From Endomychus coccineus (Eukaryota > Arthropoda > Insecta > Coleoptera > Endomychidae), in assembly GCA_958510875.1 (NCBI GenBank), contig OY294072.1, forward strand, positions 310,001 to 374,000: a stretch of 64,000 nucleotides of DNA, read 5' to 3'. Below are positions 52,795 through 64,000 of this stretch, piece by piece (the first letter of the stretch is position 1; each line of letters begins with the position of its first letter). The notes below the pieces were generated by a model. It did no database searches. It was not told the DNA's origin and saw nothing but the letters and a program-made list of their open reading frames with translations. The translations under genes and the position numbers were made by a program.

Positions 52795-55700
52795 ACCTAC
52801 AACTGTCAAAGTGACGTCTGTCAGAGTGACAACCTAAAGGTGCCCATACACCTCACATAAAGGTTATCACTCACTCTCCTCGACTAAACTCTCAAAAAGG
52901 CGTTGCACGTAAAAAAACTGCATCTTAGCGGGGCGTAGCCCGTAAAATCAACTAGTCGGTATTAGAATATGCGGCAGTTTAAGTTGGTGCTCAAGTTACT
53001 AAAAATCTAACTAGGAATATGCGATTTTCACCGTCAACTTTGGACCGGACAAGCTAAACGAGGCGAGCAGAGCGAGCCTGGAATATGATCGAAATGTAAA
53101 CTTTGAACCTTTCAAAAGGTCGTGATAGCCCCGAACCGGGTCGAAAACTCTTTTGAAATAGTTAATTTTCCGTAAATCGAATGACGTTCACATGAGGAGC
53201 GCGTAGCTGGCGAGTTGGAAAAGTGCAAATCTTCGGAACATAGAACGTCTTTACGGGGGCGTTTCGCGGGCCGTTTCCGCTCCATGTCGTTAGATTATGA
53301 ACGGGGCCAACTAAATAGCATAGTCTCGAGCCCCAAAATGTCGATTAAATAGGAAAATTCAATTCAAATAGAAACATGTACTATCAAGTCTCAGCTATGC
53401 ACGTCTTACGTGCGAAGCACCAAAGGGAATTTTCTAGCTACTAAAATATACGCGAAGCGGGTAAAAGCTAGCGGCCCATAGCAAAAAAGACTTTATTACA
53501 ACTGGCGCCGCACGCACGGGACAAGAAACGGCCTCAAATTAACAAGACCGAGGTAAAATGTATAAACTCTAATTGAAACGTAGCGAGCTCCTCGAGGCAT
53601 TTGTCAAAATGTTTCCGTTCGTAACAAATTACACAGGACATCTGGCCTCCATGCAATTGTGTTTTTATACAATTCGAACCTTCTAATTTCGATAGGCCAA
53701 GTGAAAATTCCGGAGCCTCACGCGCTGAAGACTTGTGTGTGTTTCCACGTTCGTATAAAATTGCGAAATTTCGCACTTTCAGAAACTTCAAATTAATTAA
53801 TTTGACGCAAAATTTTTATGGATATTTTTATTCAAATCCATTCGGTACCAATTTTTGTCGGCCATATTTAAAATTATCTTGGAGGAATTTTTTTATCGAA
53901 AAGTAAAGCCTCTACGTTCAATTAAAATTCACCATCGGAAAGATCGTCATCGATTTACTCCGGGTGAACTTTGATGGTTGTTTTTGGCACCCCTAAAAAT
54001 GCCGCTAAGTACCTTAAAATAAATCGTAAAGATTCGACGTCGTTTGACGACAATCTAGATGATAATTTACGAAAATGATCAATTTCGGGGGTGTTTGTAT
54101 GATGAAATGAAGTATAAGCAATAGTAAAAGCTGTATACGGCGTATAAGAGTCCAAAATGGTCCATGGACGAAGATATCCTTCCTAGGGCTACAAGTACAT
54201 TTCTACATCTATAGACTATTGGGGCCCACTGAAATCAGATCTACGGACGTGAATTCCATTAAAATGAGCACGAACAGACCTCTATGGTCTCACGTTGGTG
54301 TCTACCCGTATTATTTATCTGTCAGATGTATATCGTAAACATCATGTTTCCGTTCAAAAGTACTTGAATATGATATAAATCGGGGTCCTCATCTATCAAA
54401 AAACTCTCTAAAAGTAAGTCTAACCAATGTTTAACAATAGCGCTAACATATTTGATTTTAGATATGAAGATACAAATCATTTATCAACGTTTAACCTACA
54501 CACATATTCTTGAACAAATTAAAGTTCATTTGGATTGAAAGAAACATAAAAACGATTTGGAAAGGTATCTACATCATCTACGAGAAGGCTACAATAAATT
54601 TTCGAGGAAAATAACAAGATATCTGTCATATTCTACTATACACGTGGCATCGTCCAGAGTTATGTAGCACCTCGAACATTGGATTCACTCATAATTAGTT
54701 CAAATTCATAGTACAAGCCTTTCAAAGTATTCAAATAATGTTATTTTAGTTACAATAAAGACATTTTCATACATGTGTATGGTTTATTATGTTTCAGGAT
54801 CTAAATTGTCATTTCACATTTTCAACGTAGATCCAAGGTTATGATATAATAGCATCTTTCAGGAATCGGATGCTAATTAGGCCTAAATCATATGAAATAA
54901 AGGAAGGAAAAGATGTATACAAGAGTATTTCATATGTTATTGGAAAGGAAAGCATTCTTAATGTTCAATTTACATGATGTATCATTTTATACATATGTCA
55001 GTTGGTGGAAAAATTTCACCAAAACTGATGTTACATGCATGAAAATGATTATAAAAGTGTTAAACAAATAATATGCTACCACAAGGTATACTTTCAACAA
55101 AGTATACATCACTTTATGGATGTTATACAATATTGAGAGATATGACGGAAATACATTCAAAGGATAGATGGTATAGTTTCGATACTTTAAATTGAGCTTT
55201 GCAAATGTATATATGAAAAGAATGAAGGTAGGAGGAAAACTTAATAATGAAATGCACCCTTTTTCTTCATTATTCCTGGCATAAGTATATCAGATTCAAA
55301 GCTGAAAATAGAAAAAATGCTTCCAATGGGTAGTAGATTTTTTATAACATAACTTTCTCTGAGACTATCTAGCAATAAAAATAGATATGTACAAACTTGC
55401 TTGAGACCTGTAGGTACAAACGAAACACAATTGCATTTTGCAAGTTACTAATAGGAATAAATTCTGTATCTTTGTATTTATAACAAAAAGGGTAAATCGA
55501 ACAGTTTTAAGACTGGGAATTGGTTTTTACAATGGTTCTACTACCGATATGTTTGAGAAATCTTTTCGAATGGTATACTAAGAAGGTGTATCCTTGAGGT
55601 AGCTCAAAAGAGAATGTCATTCTGCTTCAGACAGACAAAATGCTCAGGTTTCTTCAACGGCTTATAGATTTTTTTATAAAATAGCTTCTTCTCATTCCTC

Positions 55701-56053
55701 AGAGAATGTAATTTGGATTGAAAATAGTGTGAATAGCTGTTTGAGCTATGAACAAATAGAAGTCAATTGTAGGTAGCATGTTGAGAAAATACATAATTTC
55801 AAATTGGCACAATATTTATTAATTAACATTATAAGAAGGAATACCCTCCTACATACTGGTTCTATTTAGGTACTTTTTTTACTGGGAAACTTTTCCAAAT
55901 GATAAGTCACATCCAACAGGGGGTGGGGTCATCTCCTTCGATTACTTGAATAGTAATGTTGTTACTCCATAAAAGAAAGAGGTATAGTAGGATTAAAATT
56001 CAATAATGAAATACTCCCATTTACTCAGTTGTTCCTTGCATTATATCTATGTA
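52795..56053. repeat. alpha block, right of the Polinton
   Basis: Fourth alpha block. The repeat ORF is broken by a small insertion near 53812 and a stop near 53534, leaving 53534-53791 open. No other gene. Confidence 0.7.
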
Positions 56054-56731
56054 ACCTACAACTGTCAAGTTGACGTTTGTCCAAGTGACAACCTAAAGGT
56101 GCCCGTACGCCTCACATAAAGGTTACCACGCACCATCCGACTAAACCCTTACAAAGGCGTTGCACATAAAAAACTGCATCTTAGCGGGGCGTAGCCCGTA
56201 AAATCAACTAGTCGGTATTAGAATAAGCGGCAGTTTAAGTTGGTAGTCAAGTTACTAAAAATCAAACTAGGAATATGCGATTTTCGACCATATCGACGGT
56301 CAACTTTGGACACGACAAGCTAAACGAAGCGAGCGCAGCGAGCTCGAAAAATGATTGAAACGTTAACTTTGAACCTTTTAAAAGGTGGTGATAGCCCCAA
56401 ACCGGGTCGAAAACTGTTTTGAAATAGTTAATTTTCCGTAAATCGAATGACGTTCACGTGAGAAGCGCGTAGCTGGCAAGTTAGAAAAGTGCAAATTGGT
56501 TACCTAATACGGCTTTACGACGACTTTTCGCGTGCCGTTTTCGCTCCATGTAGTTAGATTTAGTAGCGGACCGTGCCCGACGGCCCTTCTTTTTTCGATA
56601 AATGTCCATTAAATAGGAAAATTTAATTAAAATAGAAACAGGTACTCTCAGGTCTCACCTATGCACGTCTAACGTGCAACGTACCAAAGGGAATTTTCTA
56701 GCTACTAAAATATACCCGAAGCGGATAAATG

Positions 56732-57127
56732 CTAGCGGCCCATAGCGAAAAAGACTTTATTACAGCTGGCGCCGGCCGCACGGGCCACGAAACGGCCCCA
56801 AATTAACAAGATCGAGGTAAAATGTATAAACTCTAACTTACGCGGAGCGGGCTCCTCGAGGGAAACTTCAAAATGATTTCGTTCGTAGCTTATTACATAG
56901 GACATCTGGCATTCATGCAATTGTGTTTTTAGATAATTTAATCCTTCTAATTTCGATAGGTCAAGTGAAAATCCCGGAGCCTCAAGCGCTAAAGATATCT
57001 GAGTGTTTAAACTTTCGTATAAAATTGCGAGATTTGGCATTCTTAGAAACGTCAAATTAATTAATCTGACACAAGAGTTGGGGATATTTTTATTCAAATC
57101 GATATAATACCAATTTTTGTCATCCAT
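56732..57127 (-). CDS. repeat-borne ORF, 131 aa, unknown (beta type)
   Basis: Intact 131-codon version of the repeat ORF with several private substitutions relative to 7154-7606. No known domain. Possibly non-coding. Confidence 0.2.
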   Translation of the reverse strand: MDDKNWYYIDLNKNIPNSCVRLINLTFLRMPNLAILYESLNTQISLALEAPGFSLDLSKLEGLNYLKTQLHECQMSYVISYERNHFEVSLEEPAPRKLEFIHFTSILLIWGRFVARAAGASCNKVFFAMGR

Positions 57128-58016
57128 ATTGCAAGATTTTCTCGGAAATTTTCCAAAATCAAAAACTAGGGCCTCTACGTTCGATTAAAATTCACCATTC
57201 GAAAGATCGTCATCGATAATGTTAAAGTGGCACCAAACTAATTCCAAGACGTAACCCAAAAATGCCGCTAAGTAGCTTAAAATAAATCATAAAGATTTGA
57301 CGTGTTTTGACGGTAACCTATGTAAGGATTAAGTGATAACTCACGAAGAGAACTGATTTTGGAGGTGTATGTATAATGGAACGATGTAGAAATAATACCA
57401 AGAGATCTTAAATAGCTATATACTGCTCAGAAACTTCCTAAATGGTCCATGGACGAAGGTATACTTCCTAGGGGTACAAGTACATTTCTACATCCTTGGA
57501 AGCTTTGGGGCACGAAATAGCATATATATCGACTGTAGAATCTTTTCAATAAGCTATGCAACAAATCTATGGTCTTATTTCACCAAAATCTAACCTTATT
57601 CATAGTCTGGGAGTTATATGTAGTAAACAACAGGTCTCTAACTAAAAGTCAATGAAACTACATAAATAAGATATGAACGTGGGGCCCCATCTATTAAAAA
57701 ACGTTCTAGAGGTATGTCTGAACAATGTGTAACAATAAGACTTTCCATATTTTATTTTAGAAATAGATAAATTGAGAATATCAATTATGGTGCCTACATA
57801 CATATTCTTGCAACAAACTAAAGTACATAGGGATGAAAGAATAACAAAACGATTAAGAAAGGTATGTACATCATCTACGATATTAGTACAACTGATTTAC
57901 TAAGGTACATAACAAGATATGTGTCATATTCTACAGTAAGCGTAGCATCTTCCAGTAGCAGCACGATCATTGGATTCACTCAGAATTACTTCAAATTCAC
58001 AGTACAAGCCTTTCAA

Positions 58017-58966
58017 AGTACTCGAGTAATGTCACTATAGATACAATAAAGATATTTTCATATACATGTGTTTGGTGTATTATGTATTAGGATCTAAATT
58101 GTCATTTCACATTTTCAACGTAGATACAACGTTATGATACATATAATAGCATCTTTCAAGAATTCAATGCCAAATATGGATAAATTATATGGAATAAGGA
58201 AAGATGTATACAAGAGTATTTCATATGTTCTTGGAAAGGAAAGCATTCAATGTTCAATTTACATGTACCTATCATTTCATACATATGTCAGTTGGTGGAA
58301 AAATTTCACCAAATCGTTATCAAAATTGTATGGAAACGTACATGCATGAAAATGATTATAAAAGTCTTCAACAATGAAGTTGCTGCCACAAAGTATACTT
58401 TCGACAAAGTATACATCACTATATGGATGTTATACAACATTAAGAGAGATGACGGGAAAGTTTACAAATGATAGATTGTACAGTTTCAATAGTACTCGAG
58501 TTATGTTACTATAGATACAATGAAGATATTTTCATATACATGTGTATGATGTATTATGTTTTAGGATCTGAGTTGTCATTTCACATTTTCAACGTAGATA
58601 CAACGTTATGATACATATAATAGCATCTTTCAAGAATTCAATGCCAAATATGGATAAATTATATGGAATAAGGAAAGATGTATACAAGAGTATTTCATAT
58701 GTTCTTGGAAAGGAAAGCATTCAATGTTCAATTTACATGTAGGTACCTATCATTTCATACATATGTCAGTTGGTGGAAAAATTGCACCAAATCATATCAG
58801 AACCACTTTTATGGAAACGTAAATGCATGAAAATGATTATAAAAGTCTTCAACAATGAAGTTGCTGCCACAAGGTATACTTTCGACAAAGTATACATCAC
58901 TATATGGATGTTATACAACATTAAGAGAGATGACGGGAAAGTTTACAAACGATAGATTGTACAGTT
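58017..58966. repeat. 474-bp tandem duplication
   Basis: AGTACTCGAG at 58017 and again at 58491 opens two copies of the same AT-rich segment, with small indels. The related block at 31200-31680 has only one copy. Confidence 0.85.
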
Positions 58967-59260
58967 TCAATACTTCAAATTGAGCTTTGTAAATATATAT
59001 TTGAAAAGAACCCAGGTTAGAGTAAAGTTTAATGATGACATACTTCCATTCATTCAGTTATTCCTGGCATATATCAGATAGATTCGGGCTGAAAAGAGAA
59101 AAAATTCTTCCTTATAACATACCTTCCTCTGATTTCTCTATACTGTAACTGGCTAGCATAAAGTAACTTCACAGATAATGCAAATAGCATTAAAAATAAT
59201 TGAAAAAGCAGCTTGAGAGATTTACATACAAAAGTAGTTGCAAACAACATTATCTGATTG

Positions 59261-60035
59261 AAAGTTATCGAATAACATTTCAACTTCAACTGAGGAAAGA
59301 TTTCCAAATAATATGTCAGACCTAACGGGGTAGAGGTGGGAGGTATTCTCCTTCGATTACTTAAGTAGTAACTGTATCTTACTTCAGAAAAGAGAATGGT
59401 ATAGTTACAGACTTGCATAATATATCATTGTCTGATTTCAAGTATTTGTTGATTCACAAATATTTGGTTTTATTTAGGTTTTTTCTTTTACATTTGAGAA
59501 TTTAATAAATAATAAAAGAGTTCACATTGTGGATAAACTATATCACTAAATAAGAAATAATCACCATTATCCACTAAAAATACTATTAAAGTACAAAGGA
59601 CCTTTCGACAAGCAAAAGGCATCAGAGTTGACAGATTCTCTGTAATTGAGCAGTTCTTTTACTGGATAAGGTTGATTTTTTTTTAATTTATATTTGAAAG
59701 TTATCGAATAACATTTTAACTTCAACTGAGGAAAGATTTCCAAATAATATATCAGACCCTAAGGGGTGTTGGGGTTTTAGGTATTGTCCTTCGATTACTT
59801 AAGTGGTAACTGTATCTTACTTCAGAAAAGAGAATGGTATAGTTACAGACTTGCATAATATATCATTGTCTGATTTCAAGTATTTGTTCATTCACAAATA
59901 GGTGGTTTTATTTAGGTTTTTTCTTTTACATTTGAAAATTTAATAAACATATCAAAAGAGTTCCCATTGTGGATAAACTATATCACTAAATAAAGAATAA
60001 TCACCATCATCTACTAAAAATACTATCAAAGTACA
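59261..60035. repeat. 436-bp period duplication
   Basis: AAAGTTATCGAATAACATTT at 59261 and again at 59697 opens two copies of about 340 bp separated by about 97 bp of other sequence. No gene. Confidence 0.8.
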
Positions 60036-60385
60036 GAGTAGCTATCGAATTACATTATAAAGAGGAATACCCTCCTACATACTGGTTCTATTTAGGTACT
60101 CTCTTTACTGGGAAACTTTTCCAAATAATAAATCACAACCAAAAGGGGGTTGGGTCATCTTCGATTACTTAAATAGTAATGTAGGTATGTTACTCCACAA
60201 GAAGTAAGAAAATTATTGATTTAACTATTATATAGGTAGGTACTTCTGAAGAAATAGAGTTACCCTCCATTCAAAGGATTAATTGAATTTATTTAATATA
60301 TCTACCTACTTCTGATGTTATATGTAAAACGATTACAAACTAAATAAATCTAGAATGAATACTTTTCAAACATATAAGTACATAA
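60036..60385. other. AT-rich stretch, no feature seen
   Basis: It holds a piece resembling 17610-17740 (CCTCCTACATACTGG, AAAAGGGGGT) and AT-rich sequence. Nothing supports a gene. Confidence 0.5.
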
Positions 60386-62521
60386 TATCCTAATGATATC
60401 AGTTTCCACATTGAATATGGAGCTTTATATATTCGGTTTGGAGCATGTTCTGTCTATGAATATTTTGGTATCTATAGGTGCTATAACTGCTCAGGTTTTG
60501 GTCATAGTGCTAAAGACTGTGAAATAGAAAGTGTTTGTTTCAAATATGGCAATCATGATCACTCTGGTAATAATTGTGATAGTGAATCAAACAGATGTCC
60601 CAACCGTGTAGAAGCAAATGACAAATTCTCTTTAAAATTGAATTCGAATCATTCCCCATTCGATTATAACTGTCCAGTATTAGTTCAAAAAATTAACAAT
60701 GAGAAACGAAAATTAGAAATGGAAACAAATCAATATCAATTACCTAATAACAAACTCGATACCTCTAAAATGTCAAACTTCTCTAAAATTTTACATTATA
60801 ACATTCAATGTCTAAGAAACAAAACTTCAGAACTAGAAGCTTTTTTAATAGGTAAAAGTTATGATATACTTTGTATAAATGAACATTGGTTGGGATCTGA
60901 CGAATTATAAACACTCTGAACATAAGTGGTTTTGTAAATCTCTCAGCTTTTTGCAGAACAACGCATAAACATGGGGGAGTGGGTATTTTTACAAGTAATA
61001 TCATAGAAGCAATTCCGTTAGCCTTTGATACTCAAGAAATATCTTATGAAATACATTTTGAAATAGCAGGTATAATGTACAACAATATACAGGTACTGAC
61101 AATCTATCGCTCACCTCTTGGGGATTTTGAAATATTTTTAAATAGATTAGATGCAACACTTAATAAGCTATCATTACACAGAGGTACTTTAACGTACATT
61201 TCCATTCAGATAGTAAAGAATCTCAGTTACTATGTAATATGTTTGAATCCTACGGACTACATAAAACTGTTCATAACTATACTAGAAACGGAGCAACTCT
61301 TGATAACATATTTACCAATTTTAACAGCAATTGTTATGTTGCAACAGTAACAGATCCCAATTTATCTGATCATCTTGCTATATCATTTAATTTTGAAGTG
61401 GAAAACAAAACATCATTAAATAATAAAATCAGAATAACCTACAGACCAATAACAGAACAAGGCTTCTTTAAACTTTATAATTATGTAGATAAAGTACATT
61501 GGTCATTTGTAAACAATTCTCAAATAAATGTAAATAACAAATTTGATCATTTTTTAAATCTGATAATAGATGTCTGTGATTCTAGCTTCCCAATGAAAAC
61601 CAAATTTATAAAACAAAACGAACCTAACATACCTAAAATACATTGGTTCAATGACAACTTAAGACAAAGTAGAGAAAAATTGCAGTTATCAAACAGTTTA
61701 AATAAAACTAATCCACAAATTGTTTCCAATGAATCACTTAATAAATTTAAAAAAGGTATCGTGAGGACATTAATAAAAGTAAAAAAGAAGCTAACGATAA
61801 ATACATTAACAATTCAAAAAATATGCAAAAGGCATTGTGCCACTGATTTAAATATTTTTTTTACAAATATAGCAGAATCCCTTGTCAAGAATCTTCCACC
61901 TTTACAAAATAATCCTATTGATTATACAAAAAAAATTAATTCAGTCTTCCATTCAGAATTTAAATTCATAGAAGTTACTTTCAATGAAATGAGAGATATA
62001 ATTTCAAATTTAAATAATAGTCCCAGCAAGGACACTTATAATATAAATGTTAAAATAGTTAAAACTATTCTAAATTTTATCGTTTTTCCTCTATGTAAAA
62101 TTATAAACCAACGTATCACCTCTAACATTTTTCCAGGTTCCCTCAAAATATCTAAAGTAGTTCCGATTTACAAAAAAGGCTTATGCGATGATGTTGATAA
62201 CTATAGGCCAATATCAATTACACCCATCTTTGGCAAAATTTTTGAGACTGTGCTGAAACGGCAAATAACATACTATTTTGAGGCAAATAATTGGTTTAAT
62301 AAATGTCAATTTGGATTTCGTAGCAATGTTTCTACTACAGCTGCTATAAACAAACTTACTAGCTATGTTCGAGAATGTTTTGAGGAAAAGAAGTTCATGC
62401 AAGCCTCCTTTTTCGACGTTACCAAGGCTTTTGACTGTGTGTCCCATGATCTGTTGATGCAAAAGCTCCAAGAATACAACTTTGATAACAATAGTATAAA
62501 TCTTATTAAATCATACTTAAT
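60386..62521 (+). pseudogene. LINE fragment B, copy 4, with Gag zinc knuckles
   Basis: The only copy that extends upstream of the chimeric junction of the array units. The frame from 60386 includes a CCHC knuckle near 60479 (Cys-x2-Cys-x4-His-x4-Cys). A second knuckle near 60535 has its second Cys changed to Tyr. The endonuclease N-terminus (to 60910) follows in the same frame. The shared frameshift near 60909 is present. A private deletion of about 17 bp near 61187 removes the GNFN region. The connector and RT fingers are open at 61239-62531, but the sequence breaks off before GVPQG and is joined to BEL/Pao at 62522. Confidence 0.85.
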
Positions 62522-63016
62522 TATAAAATGAATTGATCAAACTTTTAAAATTGGGTACATTCAAGCTACATAAATGGTGTTCCAATAGGAAGAAACTTCT
62601 TAAGGACATATCAATTGAAAATCAGCATTTTGATGACATTGATATGAATACTGCTAATATGGTTTTTGAAACTTTAGGTTTATTTTATGATGTAAACTTA
62701 GATAAATTCAAAATGGTTTGTCCACCCCAATGTTTGAATAGTCATTTTACCAAAAGACAAATTTTAAGTTTCGTTTGCAAATTTTATGATCCTCTTGAAT
62801 TAGTGGGGCCTATATTGGTTATGGCTATGGCTCAAAAAATAACATTGGAACGAACCTCTACCCTCTGCTTTGAATAAACAGTGGTCAGAATTCTCAACAA
62901 GTCTTTTATCGATGCCTCCAATTTATATCGAACTAAATTTAAATATGTATAATGCTGAGTTTATTGAATTATTAGGATAATGTGACAGTTCTCAAAGTGC
63001 TTATGGGTGTTGTCTA
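62522..63016 (+). pseudogene. BEL/Pao pol fragment (RT end to RNase H)
   Basis: The frame from 62533 has Phe-Lys-Leu-His-Lys-Trp-Cys-Ser-Asn, Thr-Lys-Arg-Gln-Ile-Leu-Ser, and Phe-Tyr-Asp-Pro-Leu-Glu-Leu-Val-Gly-Pro. These are typical of the BEL/Pao region between RT and RNase H. Beyond the stop at 62877 a shifted frame continues to a Cys-Asp-Ser-Ser-Gln-Ser-Ala-Tyr-Gly segment near 62980. It is cut there by a mariner end. No LTR is seen. Confidence 0.75.
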
Positions 63017-63709
63017 TACAGTGTGTAAACGCCAAACGGAATAAATTCATTATTTCGATTACTATACATATTTAAAAAAAATCCCGAAACATGTCAAATT
63101 TAAATTATAAATTGACGTCCTTCTACGTGAAAATGCGACCCCTATCTTCAACCCCCTCTGAATGTCAGGTACAACCCCCTATTTTTGAAATAGGAAGTAT
63201 AGGCTTGTGATATATCGTTTGAAAGGTCTCTCCATTCAAAAATGTTATCGCTTTCAAGTTTATTGCAACAATTAACATAGAATAAAATAAAATCATGTGG
63301 TTACCGAAATTCGCTACAATACAATCAAAAACTAAAATGTAATTCAAAACGTGATAAAATGTATAACACTAAAAAGAACTATGTATTTTAATAAAGTAGA
63401 TGTTCCTAATCTTAAATAAAACTGTCTTCTAACATTATTGAACATATCAGGCGTGATTGACCTCATCACAAGCGTTATTCGTTCTTTCAAGTCATTTAAA
63501 TCAAAAGGTTTAGTTTTGTACACAATGGTCTTCACATATCCCTATAGAAAGAAATCTAATAATGTAAGATCAGGTGATCGCGCTGACCATTCAATCGTAC
63601 TGCCGAACATTAAGTTGGTAATGTGGTGGTGCTCCATCCTGCTGGAACCATATCGTATTCACTGGAACTTGAGGGTTTCCTGGATTAGGATATAAATTTG
63701 CCAATGGTC
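63017..63709 (-). pseudogene. second mariner-like remnant, paralogous empty site
   Basis: It begins at TATACAGTGTG inside BEL/Pao sequence. 63182-63330 matches both flanks of the Polinton joined together. The transposase C-terminus (63344-63535) is open and then degrades by indels up to 63709. There the same junction with array repeat sequence occurs as at 52592. Its outer 165 bp differ from 33154-33570, so the two remnants are different subtypes or recombinants. Confidence 0.75.
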
Positions 63710-64000
63710 GAAATGTTAACTTTGAACCTTTTAGAAGGTGGTGATAGCCACAAATCTGCTCGAAAACTGTTTTGAAATGGTTAATTTTGGATAAATAAAC
63801 GGTTTTCTATAAGGTACCTTCCTCTGTTTAGTTAAAATAGGTAGGTACTTTTGGAAAAATAGAGTTGCTTTTCATTCAAATAAGTAATGAAAATGATACA
63901 TCCGTATAAGTAAGTAACTGTTATAGTAACTATATGTAGATTCTTTCATAATGTGCCAAAGATTTTTAAACAAGTTAATATCAGAATTTACTTCCGTCAA
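63710..64000. repeat. start of another array repeat
   Basis: AATGTTAACTTTGAACC and the following bases match the 0.55-kb repeats (13740-13830), then pass into spacer sequence. Cut by the window edge; no gene. Confidence 0.55.

Larger units (their letters stand above)
56054..59260. repeat. beta-like block, right of the Polinton
   Basis: The first part resembles 17836-18500; from about 57120 it matches the unit 3 subtype (29221-32152). It contains the repeat ORF at 56732-57127 and a 474-bp tandem duplication near 58017. Confidence 0.65.

Noticed and set aside
1..64000. tRNA, rRNA or host protein-coding genes
   Set aside because: I looked for cloverleaf-like or conserved host coding signals and saw none I could support by eye.

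Overview
The window is nuclear DNA of an animal, almost certainly an insect. It is AT-rich, has no host gene that I can recognise, and is made almost entirely of transposable elements and tandem repeats. The families are typical of insects: non-LTR retrotransposons (LINEs) with APE endonuclease and RT, BEL/Pao LTR pieces, DD41D mariner-like transposase remnants, and one complete Maverick/Polinton. I cannot name the species.

The centrepiece is a Polinton (polintovirus-like element) at 33633-52091, 18,459 bp long. It starts AGTAGATATACTGG, ends with the inverted complement, and is flanked by a perfect 6-bp target duplication, ATTCTC. Its roughly 0.7-kb terminal inverted repeats contain minisatellites. 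Nearly all genes are open. From left to right they are: a Maelstrom-like RNase H-fold protein A; a frameshifted unknown ORF; a seven-exon spliced gene on the minus strand; a small beta-rich protein behind a 5'UTR intron; protein-primed DNA polymerase B; a minus-strand block (unknown 233 aa, nucleotidyltransferase-like, chromodomain integrase, coiled-coil fibre-like protein, conserved Polinton protein, packaging ATPase); then a plus-strand virion block (phospholipase A2/core protein, adenain-like protease, cysteine-rich unknown, penton-like minor capsid, 50-aa ORF, double-jelly-roll major capsid, Maelstrom-like protein B). PolB and integrase would copy and insert the DNA. ATPase, protease, both capsid proteins and the PLA2 protein form a virion-building set.

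The flanks are a higher-order tandem array. A composite unit of about 11.4 kb is present about three times before the Polinton (1-9639, 9640-21020, 21021-about 32150), and related material follows it (52593-62521). Each unit holds LINE fragment A, LINE fragment B, a spacer, optional 0.55-kb repeats, and two related 3.2-kb blocks called alpha and beta here. The LINE fragments share the same chimeric junction and the same inactivating frameshift, so the array grew by DNA-level duplication, not by retrotransposition. BEL/Pao fragments (32153-32718 and 62522-63016) and mariner remnants (33154-33632 plus 52098-52592, and 63017-63709) complete the region. The Polinton sits inside the first mariner remnant, and the second is a paralogous empty site.

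The points most worth following are: a canonical A_AAA_AAC slippery heptamer that would place the ATG-less protease in a -1 frameshift fusion with the PLA2/core protein; duplicated Polinton proteins carrying a Glu...Cys-x2-His-x8-Cys pattern like the piRNA factor Maelstrom; a Polinton gene with six short GT-AG introns; and a shared TATA/TCAGT late-type core promoter.
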